From DASSUW01 sp963835525 (GTDB lineage: Bacteria; Actinomycetota; Thermoleophilia; Solirubrobacterales; Solirubrobacteraceae): a stretch of 64,000 bases of DNA. The translations under genes and the position numbers were made by a program. The notes beneath the pieces are model-generated. The model did no database searches and was not told the DNA's origin. It saw only the letters and a program-made list of their open reading frames with translations. The stretch is from NCBI GenBank assembly GCA_963835525.1, contig CAWIFM010000009.1:124001-188000 (forward strand). Reading direction: 5' to 3'. Positions 42,586-53,087 of this stretch are shown here, piece by piece. Positions within the stretch are counted from its first letter, which is position 1; every line of letters starts with the position of its first letter.

Positions 42586-43470
42586 ATGCCTGCGACCGAC
42601 CTGCACCAGCACCTCTGGCCTGGCGCGCTGGTGCGCCTGCTCGAGGGCCGCAGGGCCGCTCCGCGGCTTCGTCGCGACGACCGCGGCTGGACGCTCGAGC
42701 TGGCCGGCGAGCCGCCGTCGGCGTTCGACCTCACCGCCCACGACCCCGGCCCGCGGGCCGAGCGGGCACTCGCCGACGGTCTCGAGCGCGTGATCGTCGC
42801 CCCCTCGACGCCGCTCGGCATCGAGGCGCTGCCCGCCCGCGAGGCGCAGCCGCTGCTCGACGCCTTCCACGCCGGTGTGCTCGAGCTGGGCGCGCCGTTC
42901 GGCCTCTGGGCCTCGACCTCGCGGGCCGACGAGCTCGACGCGCTGCTCGAAGCGGGAGCCGTCGGCCTCTGCCTGCCGGCCGACGCGCTCGGCGGGCCCG
43001 AGGCGCTGCGGCACGCGGCGGCGCTGCTCGAGCGCCTCGCCGCGCGCGACGCTCCGCTGCTCGTGCACCCGGGCTCGGCGACCAACCCGCACGCGCCCGC
43101 CTGGTGGCCGGCGATGACCTCCTACGTGGCCGCGATGCAGACCGCGTGGCTCGCGTGGGCGGAGTGGGGCCGCGCCGCCCACCCGGAGCTCAAGGTCGTG
43201 TGGGCGATGCTGGCCGGCTGCGCTCCGCTGCACGTCGAGCGCCTCGCCTCGCGCGGCGGTCCCGCCGGCGCCGTCCACGACGAACGGTCCTGGTACGACG
43301 TCTCGTCCTACGGCCCCAAGGCCGTCGACGCGATGCTGCGCGTGGTCGGCGTCGACCGGCTCGTGCACGGCTCCGACCGCCCCGTCGTCGACCCGCCGTC
43401 GCTCGCCGCGCTCGGCCCGGCCTTCCGCCACGCCGTCCTCCGCGTCAACCCGGCCCGGGTCCTGTCGTGA
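42586..43470 (+). CDS. Amidohydrolase family metal-dependent hydrolase
   Basis: About 294 residues. TIM-barrel amidohydrolase 2 type: metal site start DLHQHLWPG near the N-terminus, PLLVHPGSATNPH in the middle, ELKVVWAMLAGCAP, and a final RLVHGSDRPVVDPP with the catalytic Asp. The arrangement resembles ACMSD/TIM-barrel hydrolases. ATG 42586 is chosen because it precedes the HQH motif directly. The substrate is unknown. The next gene, a cysteine-dioxygenase-like protein, overlaps its stop (GTGA). Confidence 0.82.
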   Translation: MPATDLHQHLWPGALVRLLEGRRAAPRLRRDDRGWTLELAGEPPSAFDLTAHDPGPRAERALADGLERVIVAPSTPLGIEALPAREAQPLLDAFHAGVLELGAPFGLWASTSRADELDALLEAGAVGLCLPADALGGPEALRHAAALLERLAARDAPLLVHPGSATNPHAPAWWPAMTSYVAAMQTAWLAWAEWGRAAHPELKVVWAMLAGCAPLHVERLASRGGPAGAVHDERSWYDVSSYGPKAVDAMLRVVGVDRLVHGSDRPVVDPPSLAALGPAFRHAVLRVNPARVLS

Positions 43471-43934
43471 TCGCGCAGCCCGACCTCGAGCGACTGGTCC
43501 AGGACCTCGCCGCGCAGCCCGAGGAGTGGGCGCACCTCGTCGAGCACCGGGCCGACGCCCGGACCTACGCCGAGCTGCGCCGCGACGAGCGCGTGGGCGT
43601 CTGGCTGATCTGCTGGATGAACGACCACGACACCGGCTACCACGACCACGACCTGTCCTCGGGCGCCGTCGCGGTCACCGCCGGCGCGGTGCGCGAGGAG
43701 CGGCTCGTGCTCGGCGGCCCGCCGGCCGCGCGCACGGTGGCCGCCGGCGAGAGCTTCACCTTCGGACCCGCCGACATCCACCGCGTGAGCCACGCCGGCA
43801 GCGAGCCGGCGGTGACGTTGCACGCGTACTCGCCGCCGCTGTGGCGGATGGGCAGCTACGAGGTGTTGCCGACCGGCGAGCTGCGCCGGTGGTCGCTCTC
43901 CTACGCCGAAGAGCTGCGCCCCATCGGGGCATGA
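43467..43934 (+). CDS. Cysteine dioxygenase-family cupin protein
   Basis: 155 residues. The metal-binding cupin motif is NDHDTGYHDHDLSSGAVAVTAGAVREERL with a His-x-His pair, and a third His lies in GPADIHRVSH. This is the type I cysteine dioxygenase-like fold, which oxidises thiols such as cysteine or mercaptopropionate. The Cys-Tyr crosslink pair of mammalian CDO is not evident. GTG start overlaps the amidohydrolase stop (GTGA), so the two may act in one thiol- or amine-degrading route. Substrate unknown. Confidence 0.78.
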   Translation: MIAQPDLERLVQDLAAQPEEWAHLVEHRADARTYAELRRDERVGVWLICWMNDHDTGYHDHDLSSGAVAVTAGAVREERLVLGGPPAARTVAAGESFTFGPADIHRVSHAGSEPAVTLHAYSPPLWRMGSYEVLPTGELRRWSLSYAEELRPIGA

Positions 43935-44005
43935 AAAAGGCCCACTCGCCGGAAGCTTCCACCTGGGAGGGGGAGGAGGGCGAAAGCGCGTGTGGCGAGT
44001 GGGCC
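43934..44005 (-). ncRNA. Structured hairpin with C-rich loop: terminator or candidate small RNA
   Basis: On the minus strand GGCCCACTCGCC (44005-43994) pairs perfectly with GGCGAGTGGGCC (43950-43939), followed by five T (43938-43934): an intrinsic terminator. The 43-base loop is not random: it has a GCG-CTTT-CGC hairpin, an unpaired CCTCC-rich run (minus strand of 43965-43980, complementary to Shine-Dalgarno sequences) and the palindrome GGAAGCTTCC. It follows the GlcG-type gene on the minus strand by 33 bases. It could end that gene or be the 3' part of a small RNA. Confidence 0.6.
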
Positions 44006-44038
44006 TAACCGCGTGATCGGCAGAGGCCTGCCCGGCCT

Positions 44039-44446
44039 TTAGCCCAAGATCGCGGCCACGCCGGCGTCGGCGCATTCGCGATCCTCCTCGGGCTTCGCGC
44101 CGCTGACGCCGACCGCCCCCAGGACCGTGCCGCCGTCGCGTATCACCACCGAGCCGTCGGCGGGGATGAGCGGCAGCCGGGTGAGCTGGCTGACCTGCCC
44201 GAAGAAGGCGGCCCGCTGGTCCTGCACGGAGGCGAGCTGATCGCCGTCGCGATGCCACACGGCGGCCCCCACGGCCTTCGCCTCGGCGATCTGCGCGCTC
44301 AGCGGCGGCGCCCCGTCCATGCGGCCGAGCGCCTTCAGCAGGCCGCCCTCGTCGACGACGGCGACGGTGACGTTGAGTCCCGCGCCGCGGGCGTGCTCGT
44401 GGGCGGCGGCGATGAGCGTCTGGGTCTGATCGAGCGTGAGTGGCAT
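44039..44446 (-). CDS. GlcG/HbpS-type protein (DUF336)
   Basis: 135 residues. The family pattern is clear: TLIAAAHEHARGAGLNVTVAVVDEGGLLKALGRMDGAPPLSAQIAEAKAVGAA, then ADGSVVIRDGGTVLGAVGVSGAKPEEDRECADAGV. HbpS binds heme in some actinobacteria, while GlcG is part of glycolate or cobalamin/diol operons of unknown role. No signal peptide is present, so it is cytoplasmic. It ends 33 bases before the structured hairpin. Function uncertain. Confidence 0.85.
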   Translation of the reverse strand: MPLTLDQTQTLIAAAHEHARGAGLNVTVAVVDEGGLLKALGRMDGAPPLSAQIAEAKAVGAAVWHRDGDQLASVQDQRAAFFGQVSQLTRLPLIPADGSVVIRDGGTVLGAVGVSGAKPEEDRECADAGVAAILG

Positions 44447-44470
44447 GGCCGAAGACTGCCACGGAACGGG

Positions 44471-44498
44471 CGAGGGCCCCGCCGTGGCGGGGCCCTCG
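44471..44498. terminator. Strong GC hairpin between glnN and the GlcG gene
   Basis: CGAGGGCCCCGCC (44471-44483) and GGCGGGGCCCTCG (44486-44498) are perfect 13-base arms around two bases. No T-run follows on either strand. It lies in the 3' region of glnN (minus strand). Confidence 0.5.
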
Positions 44499-44504
44499 CT
44501 GACC

Positions 44505-44525
44505 CAGGACTCCGGTGGAGTCCTG
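44505..44525 (-). terminator. Hairpin directly after the glnN stop
   Basis: CAGGACTCC and GGAGTCCTG form a 9-bp stem with a 3-base loop, starting one base after the glnN stop codon at 44526-44528. With the second hairpin at 44471-44498 it makes a tandem terminator. Confidence 0.5.
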
Positions 44526-46691
<2,166 letters not shown>

Positions 46692-46912
46692 GGTTGTCGA
46701 GGATCCTCCTCCGGGACAGGTCCTGGGTCGTCGGCCAGCCTAGACACGCCGCGCGCGCGTCTCCTTGTCCACGTGTCCAAAGATCGGCGTTCCCGATTCG
46801 CCATCGACCGGTTGGAGAATCCCCGGCCGCGAATCTTCGACACGGGGACAAAGAAGCCCCGGCCTCCTCGCCGCACCATTCGCAGCGGATGGAATCTCAC
46901 CGAGGAGGACTG
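46692..46912. promoter_or_regulatory. Divergent nitrogen-gene control region
   Basis: This 221-base gap separates glnN from amt. It holds the glnN ribosome site (GGAGGAGGAT) and the amt site (GAGGAGG at 46902-46908). I see no clear promoter box or GlnR-like site; several GC-rich repeats occur. Confidence 0.4.
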
Positions 46913-48376
46913 ATGCTCAAAAGGACCGGCCCGGCGCTGCTGGGGGCAGCGCTGGCCCTGTGCCTGCCTGCCGTGGCGCACGCCGACACGCTCGAGGCGG
47001 CCAACAACGGGGTGCTCGCGGACAGCGTTGCCATCAACTCGATCTGGGTGATGGTCGCGGCGCTGCTCGTGATCTTCATGCAGGCGGGCTTCGCGTTCCT
47101 GGAGATCGGCTTCTCACGTGCGAAGAACGCCGGCACCGTGGTGGCCAAGATCCTCACCAACTTCTCGATCGCCGGGCTCATGTACTGGGCCTGCGGCTTC
47201 GCCTTCGCCTTCGGCATCGGCGAGATCATCGGCCACGACGGCTTCTTCCTCCGTGGCTACGGCGATCCTCAGACGGCCTTCCCGGTCATGGGTCTCTCCG
47301 ACGCCACGATCGAGACGAAGTGGATGTTCCAGTTCTCGTTCTGCGCCGTCTCGCTGGCGATCGTCTGGGGGACGACGCTCGAGCGGATCAAGTTCGGCGT
47401 CTACATCCTCTACGCGATCATCTTCGCCGGGTTCATCTACCCGATCGCGTCGCACTGGGTGTTCGGCGGCGGCTGGCTGCAGGCGAACCTCGGCATGCAG
47501 GATTTCGCCGGCTCGACGGCGGTCCACCTGATCGGCGCCACCGGCGCGCTGGCCGTCCTGCTCCAGCTCGGAGCGCGGCGCGGCAAGTACGGGTCCGACG
47601 GGCGACCGCGGGCCATACCGGGTCACTCGATGCCGCTGTTCGGCCTCGGCGTGCTGATCCTGTGGCTCGGCTGGTTCGGGTTCAACCCGGGCTCGACGCT
47701 GGGCGCGATGGACGGGCGCTTCCCCGAGGTCGCGCTCGTGACCATGCTGGCCGCCGGCTCCGGCGTGCTGTTCGCGATCGGCACCGCGTACTGGAAGACC
47801 GGCACGATCGACATCGGCATGGCGGGCAACGGCGCGATCGGCGCCCTGGTGGCCATCACGGCGCCCTCGGGCTACGTGGAGCCGTGGACGGCGCCGATCA
47901 TCGGCGCGATCGCCGGCATCATCGTCCCGCTCGGCGTCTACGCGATCGACAAGCGGATCGACGACCCGGTCGGCGCGCTGACCGCCCACGGCCTGTGCGG
48001 CGTGTGGGGCACGCTGGCCTGCGGCATCTTCACGTCGCCGCGGCTGGCCGAGTACAACGCGTTCGGCGAGGGCGGCCTGATCTACACGGGCTCGTTCCAC
48101 CAGCTGGGCACCCAGGCGCTCGGCGTGGTCACGGTGTTCGCCTTCGTGTTCACGCTCTCCTACGCCACGTTCTGGGCGATCAAGAAGACCTACGGCCTGC
48201 GCGTCACGGCCGAGGAAGAGGACGCCGGACTGGACATCTCCGAGCATGGTATGTACGGGTATCCGGAGCAGTTCATCCCGGCGCCCGAGCTCATCGGCTA
48301 CAGCCCCGCCCCTGGCGGTGTCCCGTCGCGTGAGACACCTCGCGGCGCCACCACCAAGGAGGTTCCGGTCACGTGA
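46913..48376 (+). CDS. amt: Ammonium transporter (Amt family)
   Basis: 487 residues. Signal peptide MLKRTGPALLGAALALCLPAVAHA, then 11 TM segments typical of Amt: IWVMVAALLVIFMQAGFAFLEIG, FSIAGLMYWACGFAFAF, FQFSFCAVSLAIVWGTTLERIKF, GSTAVHLIGATGALAVLL (pore His), FGFNPGSTLGA, and GLCGVWGTLACG near the end. It imports ammonium; with GSIII across the gap and P-II downstream it forms a nitrogen-assimilation module. A good GAGGAGG ribosome site precedes the ATG. Translationally coupled to glnK (GTGA). Confidence 0.95.
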   Translation: MLKRTGPALLGAALALCLPAVAHADTLEAANNGVLADSVAINSIWVMVAALLVIFMQAGFAFLEIGFSRAKNAGTVVAKILTNFSIAGLMYWACGFAFAFGIGEIIGHDGFFLRGYGDPQTAFPVMGLSDATIETKWMFQFSFCAVSLAIVWGTTLERIKFGVYILYAIIFAGFIYPIASHWVFGGGWLQANLGMQDFAGSTAVHLIGATGALAVLLQLGARRGKYGSDGRPRAIPGHSMPLFGLGVLILWLGWFGFNPGSTLGAMDGRFPEVALVTMLAAGSGVLFAIGTAYWKTGTIDIGMAGNGAIGALVAITAPSGYVEPWTAPIIGAIAGIIVPLGVYAIDKRIDDPVGALTAHGLCGVWGTLACGIFTSPRLAEYNAFGEGGLIYTGSFHQLGTQALGVVTVFAFVFTLSYATFWAIKKTYGLRVTAEEEDAGLDISEHGMYGYPEQFIPAPELIGYSPAPGGVPSRETPRGATTKEVPVT

Positions 48377-48747
48377 AGAAGATCGAGGCGTTCATCCGGC
48401 ACGAGTCGTTCGAGCCGATCCGCATGGAGCTCCTAGGGCTCGGCTTCCCGTCCCTCTCCATCTCGGAGGTCAAGGGATCGGGGCGCCAGAAGGGCATCAC
48501 GGAGCGCTACCGCGGTGCCGAGCTGACGAACTGGCTGCGGCCGAAGGTCAAGCTCGAGTGCGTGGTCGCGTCGCAGGACGTGCAGACGGTCGTGGACGCG
48601 ATCCTCAAGCACGCCCGCACCGGCCAGATCGGCGACGGCAAGGTGTTCGTCATGCCGGTCGAGGAGGCCTACCGCATCCGCACCGGCGAGTCCGGCGAGG
48701 AGACGCTGCAGGCCCATCCCGAGGTGGCGGCCCAGGCCACGGCCTGA
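48373..48747 (+). CDS. glnK: P-II nitrogen regulatory protein lacking Tyr51
   Basis: 124 residues from GTG 48373, overlapping amt (GTGA). The P-II fold is clear: MKKIEAFIRHESFEPIRMELLGLGF, SEVKGSGRQKGITERYRGAEL, PKVKLECVVASQDVQTVVDAILKHARTGQIGDGKVFVMPVEEAYRIRTGE. Arg/Lys of the nucleotide site are kept. In the T-loop the residue at position 51 is Leu where Tyr, the uridylylation or adenylylation site, is usual. It therefore cannot be modified there and should respond only to ATP/ADP and 2-oxoglutarate. The C-terminal tail is extended by about 10 residues. It binds the Amt pore in relatives. Confidence 0.93.
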   Translation: MKKIEAFIRHESFEPIRMELLGLGFPSLSISEVKGSGRQKGITERYRGAELTNWLRPKVKLECVVASQDVQTVVDAILKHARTGQIGDGKVFVMPVEEAYRIRTGESGEETLQAHPEVAAQATA

Positions 48748-48757
48748 GGCACTCGAT

Positions 48758-49963
48758 ATGACGGGGCGGCCGGACATTTCGCCGCCGGCCGCCACGTCGC
48801 TCGTCGAGCGGCTGCGAGCCGTGCACCTCCAGATGCTCGACGCGGTGCTGACCGGCGACGGCCTGGCAGCCGTCGCCGACCTCGCCGCCGACGCGGCGGG
48901 CGGCCCGGTCGTCGTGGTCGTCCCGCGGCTCGGCGTGGCCGTCGCCTCGCCCGGCGGCGAGGCGGCGCTCTCCGCCGTGCGGCGGTACGTCGGAGAGCAG
49001 GGCCGGGGCCGCGTGGCCCCGGTCCCGCCCGGGGTGGTGGCCGAGGTCCCGATCGCCTCCGGCGACGAGCGGATCGGCGGCGTCGTCCTGCTCGACCCCG
49101 GGCGCCCGGAGCCCGAGGCGGTCGAGTTCCTGCACCTCGCCGCCGTGGCGGCACTCACCGAGGTGGCCGTCGAGGAGGCGCGCGAGGAGGTCGAGGAGAA
49201 CGTCCGCGGCTCGTTCCTCGAGGAGCTGCGCGAGCGCCCCGACGCGATCGACGCGGCCGACGTCGTGCGCCGCGCCGGCCGCCTCGGCTGCGACCTGACC
49301 AACGGCGCGGTCGTGCTGTGCGCAGAGCTGTCCTCCGAGCGGCCCCGCCACGTGGTGGCGATGATCGCCTCCGAGTACCCGGGCGCGCTCGCCCAGCACG
49401 TCGAGGGTGGCCCGGCCGGCCGCGTCTACGCGCTGCTGCCGGGCGCCGACCAGGCGGCCACCGTGACGGCCGCCCGCACGCTGGCCACGAGGCTCCAGCG
49501 CCACGGCGTCGTCGCCCTCTCCTCCTTCTACGGCGACCCGGCCGAGCTGGGCCGCGCGATCCAGGAGGCCGAGCTGGTGCTCGAGGTGCTCCAGCGCGGC
49601 GACGGGCTCGGCGGACCGATCCAGGAGGACATCGGCAGCGGCACCTACCGGCTGCTGTTCCGCGTGCTCGCCTCCCACCCGGAGGAGGTGCGCTCGTTCT
49701 ACGACGACACCGTGGCGGCGATCGTGCGCTACGACGACCAGTACCGCACCGACCTCGTCCAGACGCTCGAGGCCTACCTCGAGCACAACTGCAACATGAA
49801 CGCGACGGCGGCGGCCATCTACGCCCATCGCCACACCGTCGCCTACCGGCTCGAGCGGGTGAAGGAGCTCAGCGGCCTGGACCCGATGCAGACCGAGGAT
49901 CGCGAGCGCCTCGGGCTCGGTCTGAAGGCCTACCGCATCATCGCGCCAGGTTTGCCCCGCTGA
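48758..49963 (+). CDS. PucR/CdaR-type transcriptional regulator
   Basis: 401 residues. The N-terminal about 200 residues form a sensor-like domain (VVVVVPRLGVAVASPGGEA, a long helix VAVEEAREEVEENVRGSFLEEL). The C-terminal PucR helix-turn-helix is LEAYLEHNCNMNATAAAIYAHRHTVAYRLERVKELSGLDPMQTEDRERLGLGLKAYRI (about 340-395). Lying nine bases after glnK, it is likely in the same operon and may control nitrogen use; ligand unknown. Confidence 0.85.
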   Translation: MTGRPDISPPAATSLVERLRAVHLQMLDAVLTGDGLAAVADLAADAAGGPVVVVVPRLGVAVASPGGEAALSAVRRYVGEQGRGRVAPVPPGVVAEVPIASGDERIGGVVLLDPGRPEPEAVEFLHLAAVAALTEVAVEEAREEVEENVRGSFLEELRERPDAIDAADVVRRAGRLGCDLTNGAVVLCAELSSERPRHVVAMIASEYPGALAQHVEGGPAGRVYALLPGADQAATVTAARTLATRLQRHGVVALSSFYGDPAELGRAIQEAELVLEVLQRGDGLGGPIQEDIGSGTYRLLFRVLASHPEEVRSFYDDTVAAIVRYDDQYRTDLVQTLEAYLEHNCNMNATAAAIYAHRHTVAYRLERVKELSGLDPMQTEDRERLGLGLKAYRIIAPGLPR

Positions 49964-50054
49964 GCGCTCAGGCGTAGCTTTGGTAGGTCCCTCCGCGCGA
50001 GCCCCGGGGGGTGCGGGGAACGCGCGGCAACCGTCAACCGCATGGGAGGCCACC

Positions 50055-51638
50055 ATGCGACGTCTTCTGGCTTGCGCCCTGCCGCTCCTGCTCGCGATGG
50101 GAGGCACGAGCAGCGCCTTGGCCCAGTCCTCCTCGCTGGAGCGGATCAGCCGAGCGTCGCCGTTCGCCGCGAATTGCGGAGGCCCGGCCGCGGGCGGAAC
50201 GCTCTTCACCAACGCCGAGGTCGAGCCGTGGGTCAGCGCGAACCCCAAGGGCGGCGGCAACCTCGTCGCGGTCTGGCAGCAGGACCGCTGGTCCAATGGC
50301 GGGGCACAGGGCAACCTGACGGGCGTCTCCTTCGATCGCGGCCGCTCGTGGTCGCGGCCGGCGCCGCCGCCGTTCTCGCGCTGCGCCGGCGGCAACGCCG
50401 CCAACGGCGGCGATTACGACCGGGCCTCGGACCCGTGGGTCAGCTTCGGCGGCGACGGCTCCGCCCACCAGATCGCCCTCGCCGTCAGCGCCGACCAGAC
50501 GATCAGCGCCATCCTCGTCTCGAGCTCGCGCGACGGCGGTCGCACCTGGGGCCGTATCACCACGCTCCAGCGCGACACCAGCGCGGCGCTGTTCAACGAC
50601 AAGGAGTCGATCACGGCCGATCCCAGGGACGGCCGCTTCGTCTACGCGGTCTGGGATCGCCTCCAGATCCGGAACCCGGCCAACCCGGCCTCGCCATTCT
50701 CGGGCGACACGTTGTTCGCCCGCTCGACCGACGGCGGCCGCACCTGGGAGCCGACACGGACGATCCTCGACTTCCCGGACAACAGCAACATCCAGACGCT
50801 CGGCAACCAGATCGTCGTCCTCAGCGACGGGACGCTCGTCAACGTCTTCGACCTCATCGACCGCGGGCTGCCGCTCGCGGCCGTCCAGCGTTCGACCGAT
50901 CGCGGCGTCACCTGGTCGGCGCCGATCATCGTCGACGTGATGTTCAGCAGCGCGACGCAGGGGCAGGGCGTCGTCGATCCGTTCGACCTGCATCCGGTGA
51001 GGACCGGCGACCTGCTGCCTGAGGCCGCCGCCGACCCGCGCCGGCGCTCGGACGACCTCCACATCGTGTGGCAGGACATCCGCTTCACGCTGGCCGCCCC
51101 GCTGCCGATCTTCAACGACCAGATCGTGATCGCCAGCTCGCGTGACGGCGGGCTGACGTGGAGCGACCCGAAGCGCATCAGCGCCAACAAGCTCACGCAG
51201 GCGTTCACCGGCTCGGTCGACGTCGACGAGCACGGGAATGTCGGGGTGACGTACTACGACTTCACTGCCGACGACCCGAGCGGCGGGCCGCTCGCCACCG
51301 ACTACTGGTTCACGTCGTCGCGCGACGGCGGCGCGACGTTCTCGCCGCGGCAGCGGCTCACGGACCGGTCGTTCGACATGCGGACCGCGCCCGACGCCCG
51401 GGGCTTCTTCGTCGGCGACTACGAGGGGCTGACGTCGGCCGGCGGGCGGTTCCTGCCGGTGTTCGTCACCGCCAACAGCGGCAACCTGGCCAACCGCACT
51501 GACGTGTTCTCTGCCTCCGTGCGGGCGAGCGCGTCGGCCAAGTCGACCCGGCGCGTGGCGCGGGTGAGCGCGACGAGGCGGCTCGCGCGGCTCGTGAAGG
51601 CGACCGGCGCGATCCGCGGACCGGTGCGGAGCCGGTGA
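50055..51638 (+). CDS. Secreted sialidase-like (BNR repeat) protein
   Basis: 527 residues. Signal peptide MRRLLACALPLLLAMGGTSSALA. The mature part has repeated Asp-box/BNR patterns of a six-blade propeller: SFDRGRSWSRPA, SSSRDGGRTWGRITTL, ARSTDGGRTWEPTRTI, RSTDRGVTWSAPI, ASSRDGGLTWSDPKRI, TSSRDGGATFSPRQRL. Sialidases share this fold, but the catalytic Arg triad and Tyr are not clear, so it may only bind or cut glycans. The C-terminus is basic. GGGAGG supplies a ribosome site 8 bases before the ATG. Confidence 0.85.
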   Translation: MRRLLACALPLLLAMGGTSSALAQSSSLERISRASPFAANCGGPAAGGTLFTNAEVEPWVSANPKGGGNLVAVWQQDRWSNGGAQGNLTGVSFDRGRSWSRPAPPPFSRCAGGNAANGGDYDRASDPWVSFGGDGSAHQIALAVSADQTISAILVSSSRDGGRTWGRITTLQRDTSAALFNDKESITADPRDGRFVYAVWDRLQIRNPANPASPFSGDTLFARSTDGGRTWEPTRTILDFPDNSNIQTLGNQIVVLSDGTLVNVFDLIDRGLPLAAVQRSTDRGVTWSAPIIVDVMFSSATQGQGVVDPFDLHPVRTGDLLPEAAADPRRRSDDLHIVWQDIRFTLAAPLPIFNDQIVIASSRDGGLTWSDPKRISANKLTQAFTGSVDVDEHGNVGVTYYDFTADDPSGGPLATDYWFTSSRDGGATFSPRQRLTDRSFDMRTAPDARGFFVGDYEGLTSAGGRFLPVFVTANSGNLANRTDVFSASVRASASAKSTRRVARVSATRRLARLVKATGAIRGPVRSR

Positions 51639-51643
51639 TCCAT

Positions 51644-51679
51644 CGGCCGGGGGGCCGCCCGTCCGGCGGCCCCCGGCCG
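51644..51679 (+). terminator. GC-rich hairpin after the sialidase-like gene
   Basis: A CGGCCGGGGG-type left arm (51644-51659) pairs with GGCGGCCCCCGGCCG (51665-51679) with one bulge and a 5-base loop, five bases after the stop. No T-run follows, so it may act as a barrier rather than a full terminator. Confidence 0.45.
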
Positions 51680-51693
51680 GTAGAACACCGCAT

Positions 51694-52035
51694 GTGAGCG
51701 ATCTGGATCCCGTCCGGCGGCCGGGCGAGTTCGTGTTCGCCGAGGGCGGCGAGCCCGCCGAGGCGACCGTGCGCGAGGACGAGGGGCTGACCGTCGTCCT
51801 GCGGCGCGAGCGGGCCGACGAGCTCGGCCTGGCCTACGACTACGTGGCGGCGTGGATCACCCTGCGCGTGGACTCGACGCTCGAGCAGGTCGGGCTGACG
51901 GCGCTCTTCAGCCGCGCGCTGGCCGACGCCGGGATCAGCTGCAACGTGCTCGCCGGCCTTCGCCACGACCACCTGCTGGTGCCCGCCGACCGCGCCGACG
52001 AGGCGCTCGAGGTCCTGCGAGGGCTGCGATGGTGA
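51694..52035 (+). CDS. ACT-domain protein
   Basis: 113 residues from GTG 51694. The C-terminal half looks like an ACT domain: YDYVAAWITLRVDSTLEQVGLTALFSRALADAGISCNVLAGLRHDHLLVPADRADEALEVLRGL, i.e. beta-alpha-beta-beta-alpha-beta of small regulatory proteins (CASTOR/YkuJ-like ACT). The N-terminal part is a short strand region. It probably senses an amino acid; the partner is unknown. It overlaps chaA by seven bases. Confidence 0.78.
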   Translation: MSDLDPVRRPGEFVFAEGGEPAEATVREDEGLTVVLRRERADELGLAYDYVAAWITLRVDSTLEQVGLTALFSRALADAGISCNVLAGLRHDHLLVPADRADEALEVLRGLRW

Positions 52036-53087
52036 GGTGGACCTACGCGGTTCCGGCCGCCGCCGCCCTGGTCGCGGTCGTCACGTTCGGCAGCCACCCC
52101 GGCACGATCGTGCTCGTCGTCGCCGGGGTGCTGCTCGCCGGCGCCGTGCTGGCCGCCGTGCACCACGCCGAGGTGGTGGCGCACCGCGTCGGCGAGCCGT
52201 TCGGGTCGCTGGTGCTCGCCGTCGCGGTGACGGTCATCGAGGTGGCGCTGATCGTCACGCTCATGGTCTCCGGGGGCGACGAGACCTCGACGCTCGCGCG
52301 CGACACGGTGTTCGCGGCCGTGATGATCACCTGCAACGGCGTCGTCGGCATCTCGCTGCTCGTGGGCGCGCTGCGAACCCGGCTGGCGACGTTCAACGCG
52401 GAGGGCAGCGCGACCGCGCTGGCGACGGTGGCCACGCTCGCCACGCTCACGCTCGTGGTGCCGACCTTCACCACCAGCGTGCCGGGGCCCGAGTTCTCGC
52501 CCGCCCAGCTGACCTTCGCCGCTGTCGCCTCGCTCGCGCTCTACGGGCTGTTCGTGCTCGTCCAGACCGTTCGCCATCGCGACTACTTCCTGCCCGAGGC
52601 CGGTACGGAGGAGCACGCCGACCCCCCGTCGGACCGCGCGGCGCTGATCAGCGTCGGGCTGCTCGTCGTGGCGCTCGTGGCCGTGGTCGCCCTCGCCAAG
52701 CTCGAGTCGGACCCGATCGAGGACGCGGTCGACTCGATCGGCGCGCCGCAGTCGGCGGTCGGCGTGCTGATCGCCCTGCTCGTGCTGGCGCCCGAGACGC
52801 TCGCCGCGGTCCGCAACGCGCGCCGCAACCGGATCCAGACCAGCTTCAACCTCGCCTACGGCTCGGCGATCGCGAGCATCGGGCTCACGATCCCGACGAT
52901 CGCGCTCGCCACGATCTGGCTCGACGGGCCGCTCGTGCTCGGCCTGGGCTCGATGCAGATCGTGCTGCTGGGGATCAGCATGGTCGTCGGCGCGCTCACC
53001 GTGCTGCCCGGCCGCGCCACCGTGCAGGAGGGCGGCGTGCACCTGGTCCTGTTCCTCGCGTTCGTCTTCCTCGCGCTGAACCCGTGA
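52029..53087 (+). CDS. chaA: Calcium/proton antiporter, ChaA type (CaCA family)
   Basis: 352 residues with about ten TM segments. The two CaCA alpha-repeats are clear: VGEPFGSLVLAVAVTVIEVALIVTLM and LLVLAPETLAAVRNARRNRIQTSFNLAYGSAIASIGLTIPTIA, both with the conserved Glu. Exports Ca2+ (or Na+/K+) in exchange for protons at the membrane. Starts inside the ACT gene and overlaps the acetyltransferase gene (GTGA). Confidence 0.9.
   Translation: MVRWTYAVPAAAALVAVVTFGSHPGTIVLVVAGVLLAGAVLAAVHHAEVVAHRVGEPFGSLVLAVAVTVIEVALIVTLMVSGGDETSTLARDTVFAAVMITCNGVVGISLLVGALRTRLATFNAEGSATALATVATLATLTLVVPTFTTSVPGPEFSPAQLTFAAVASLALYGLFVLVQTVRHRDYFLPEAGTEEHADPPSDRAALISVGLLVVALVAVVALAKLESDPIEDAVDSIGAPQSAVGVLIALLVLAPETLAAVRNARRNRIQTSFNLAYGSAIASIGLTIPTIALATIWLDGPLVLGLGSMQIVLLGISMVVGALTVLPGRATVQEGGVHLVLFLAFVFLALNP

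Noticed and set aside
43934..44005. Calling this element an actual 6C RNA
   Set aside because: 6C RNAs have two hairpins with C6 loops; here the C-rich run is one single-stranded part inside a closed stem. Only a resemblance.
46692..46912. GlnR box between glnN and amt
   Set aside because: I searched for the GTnAC-n6-GnAAC pattern by eye and saw none convincing; control may be different in this class.
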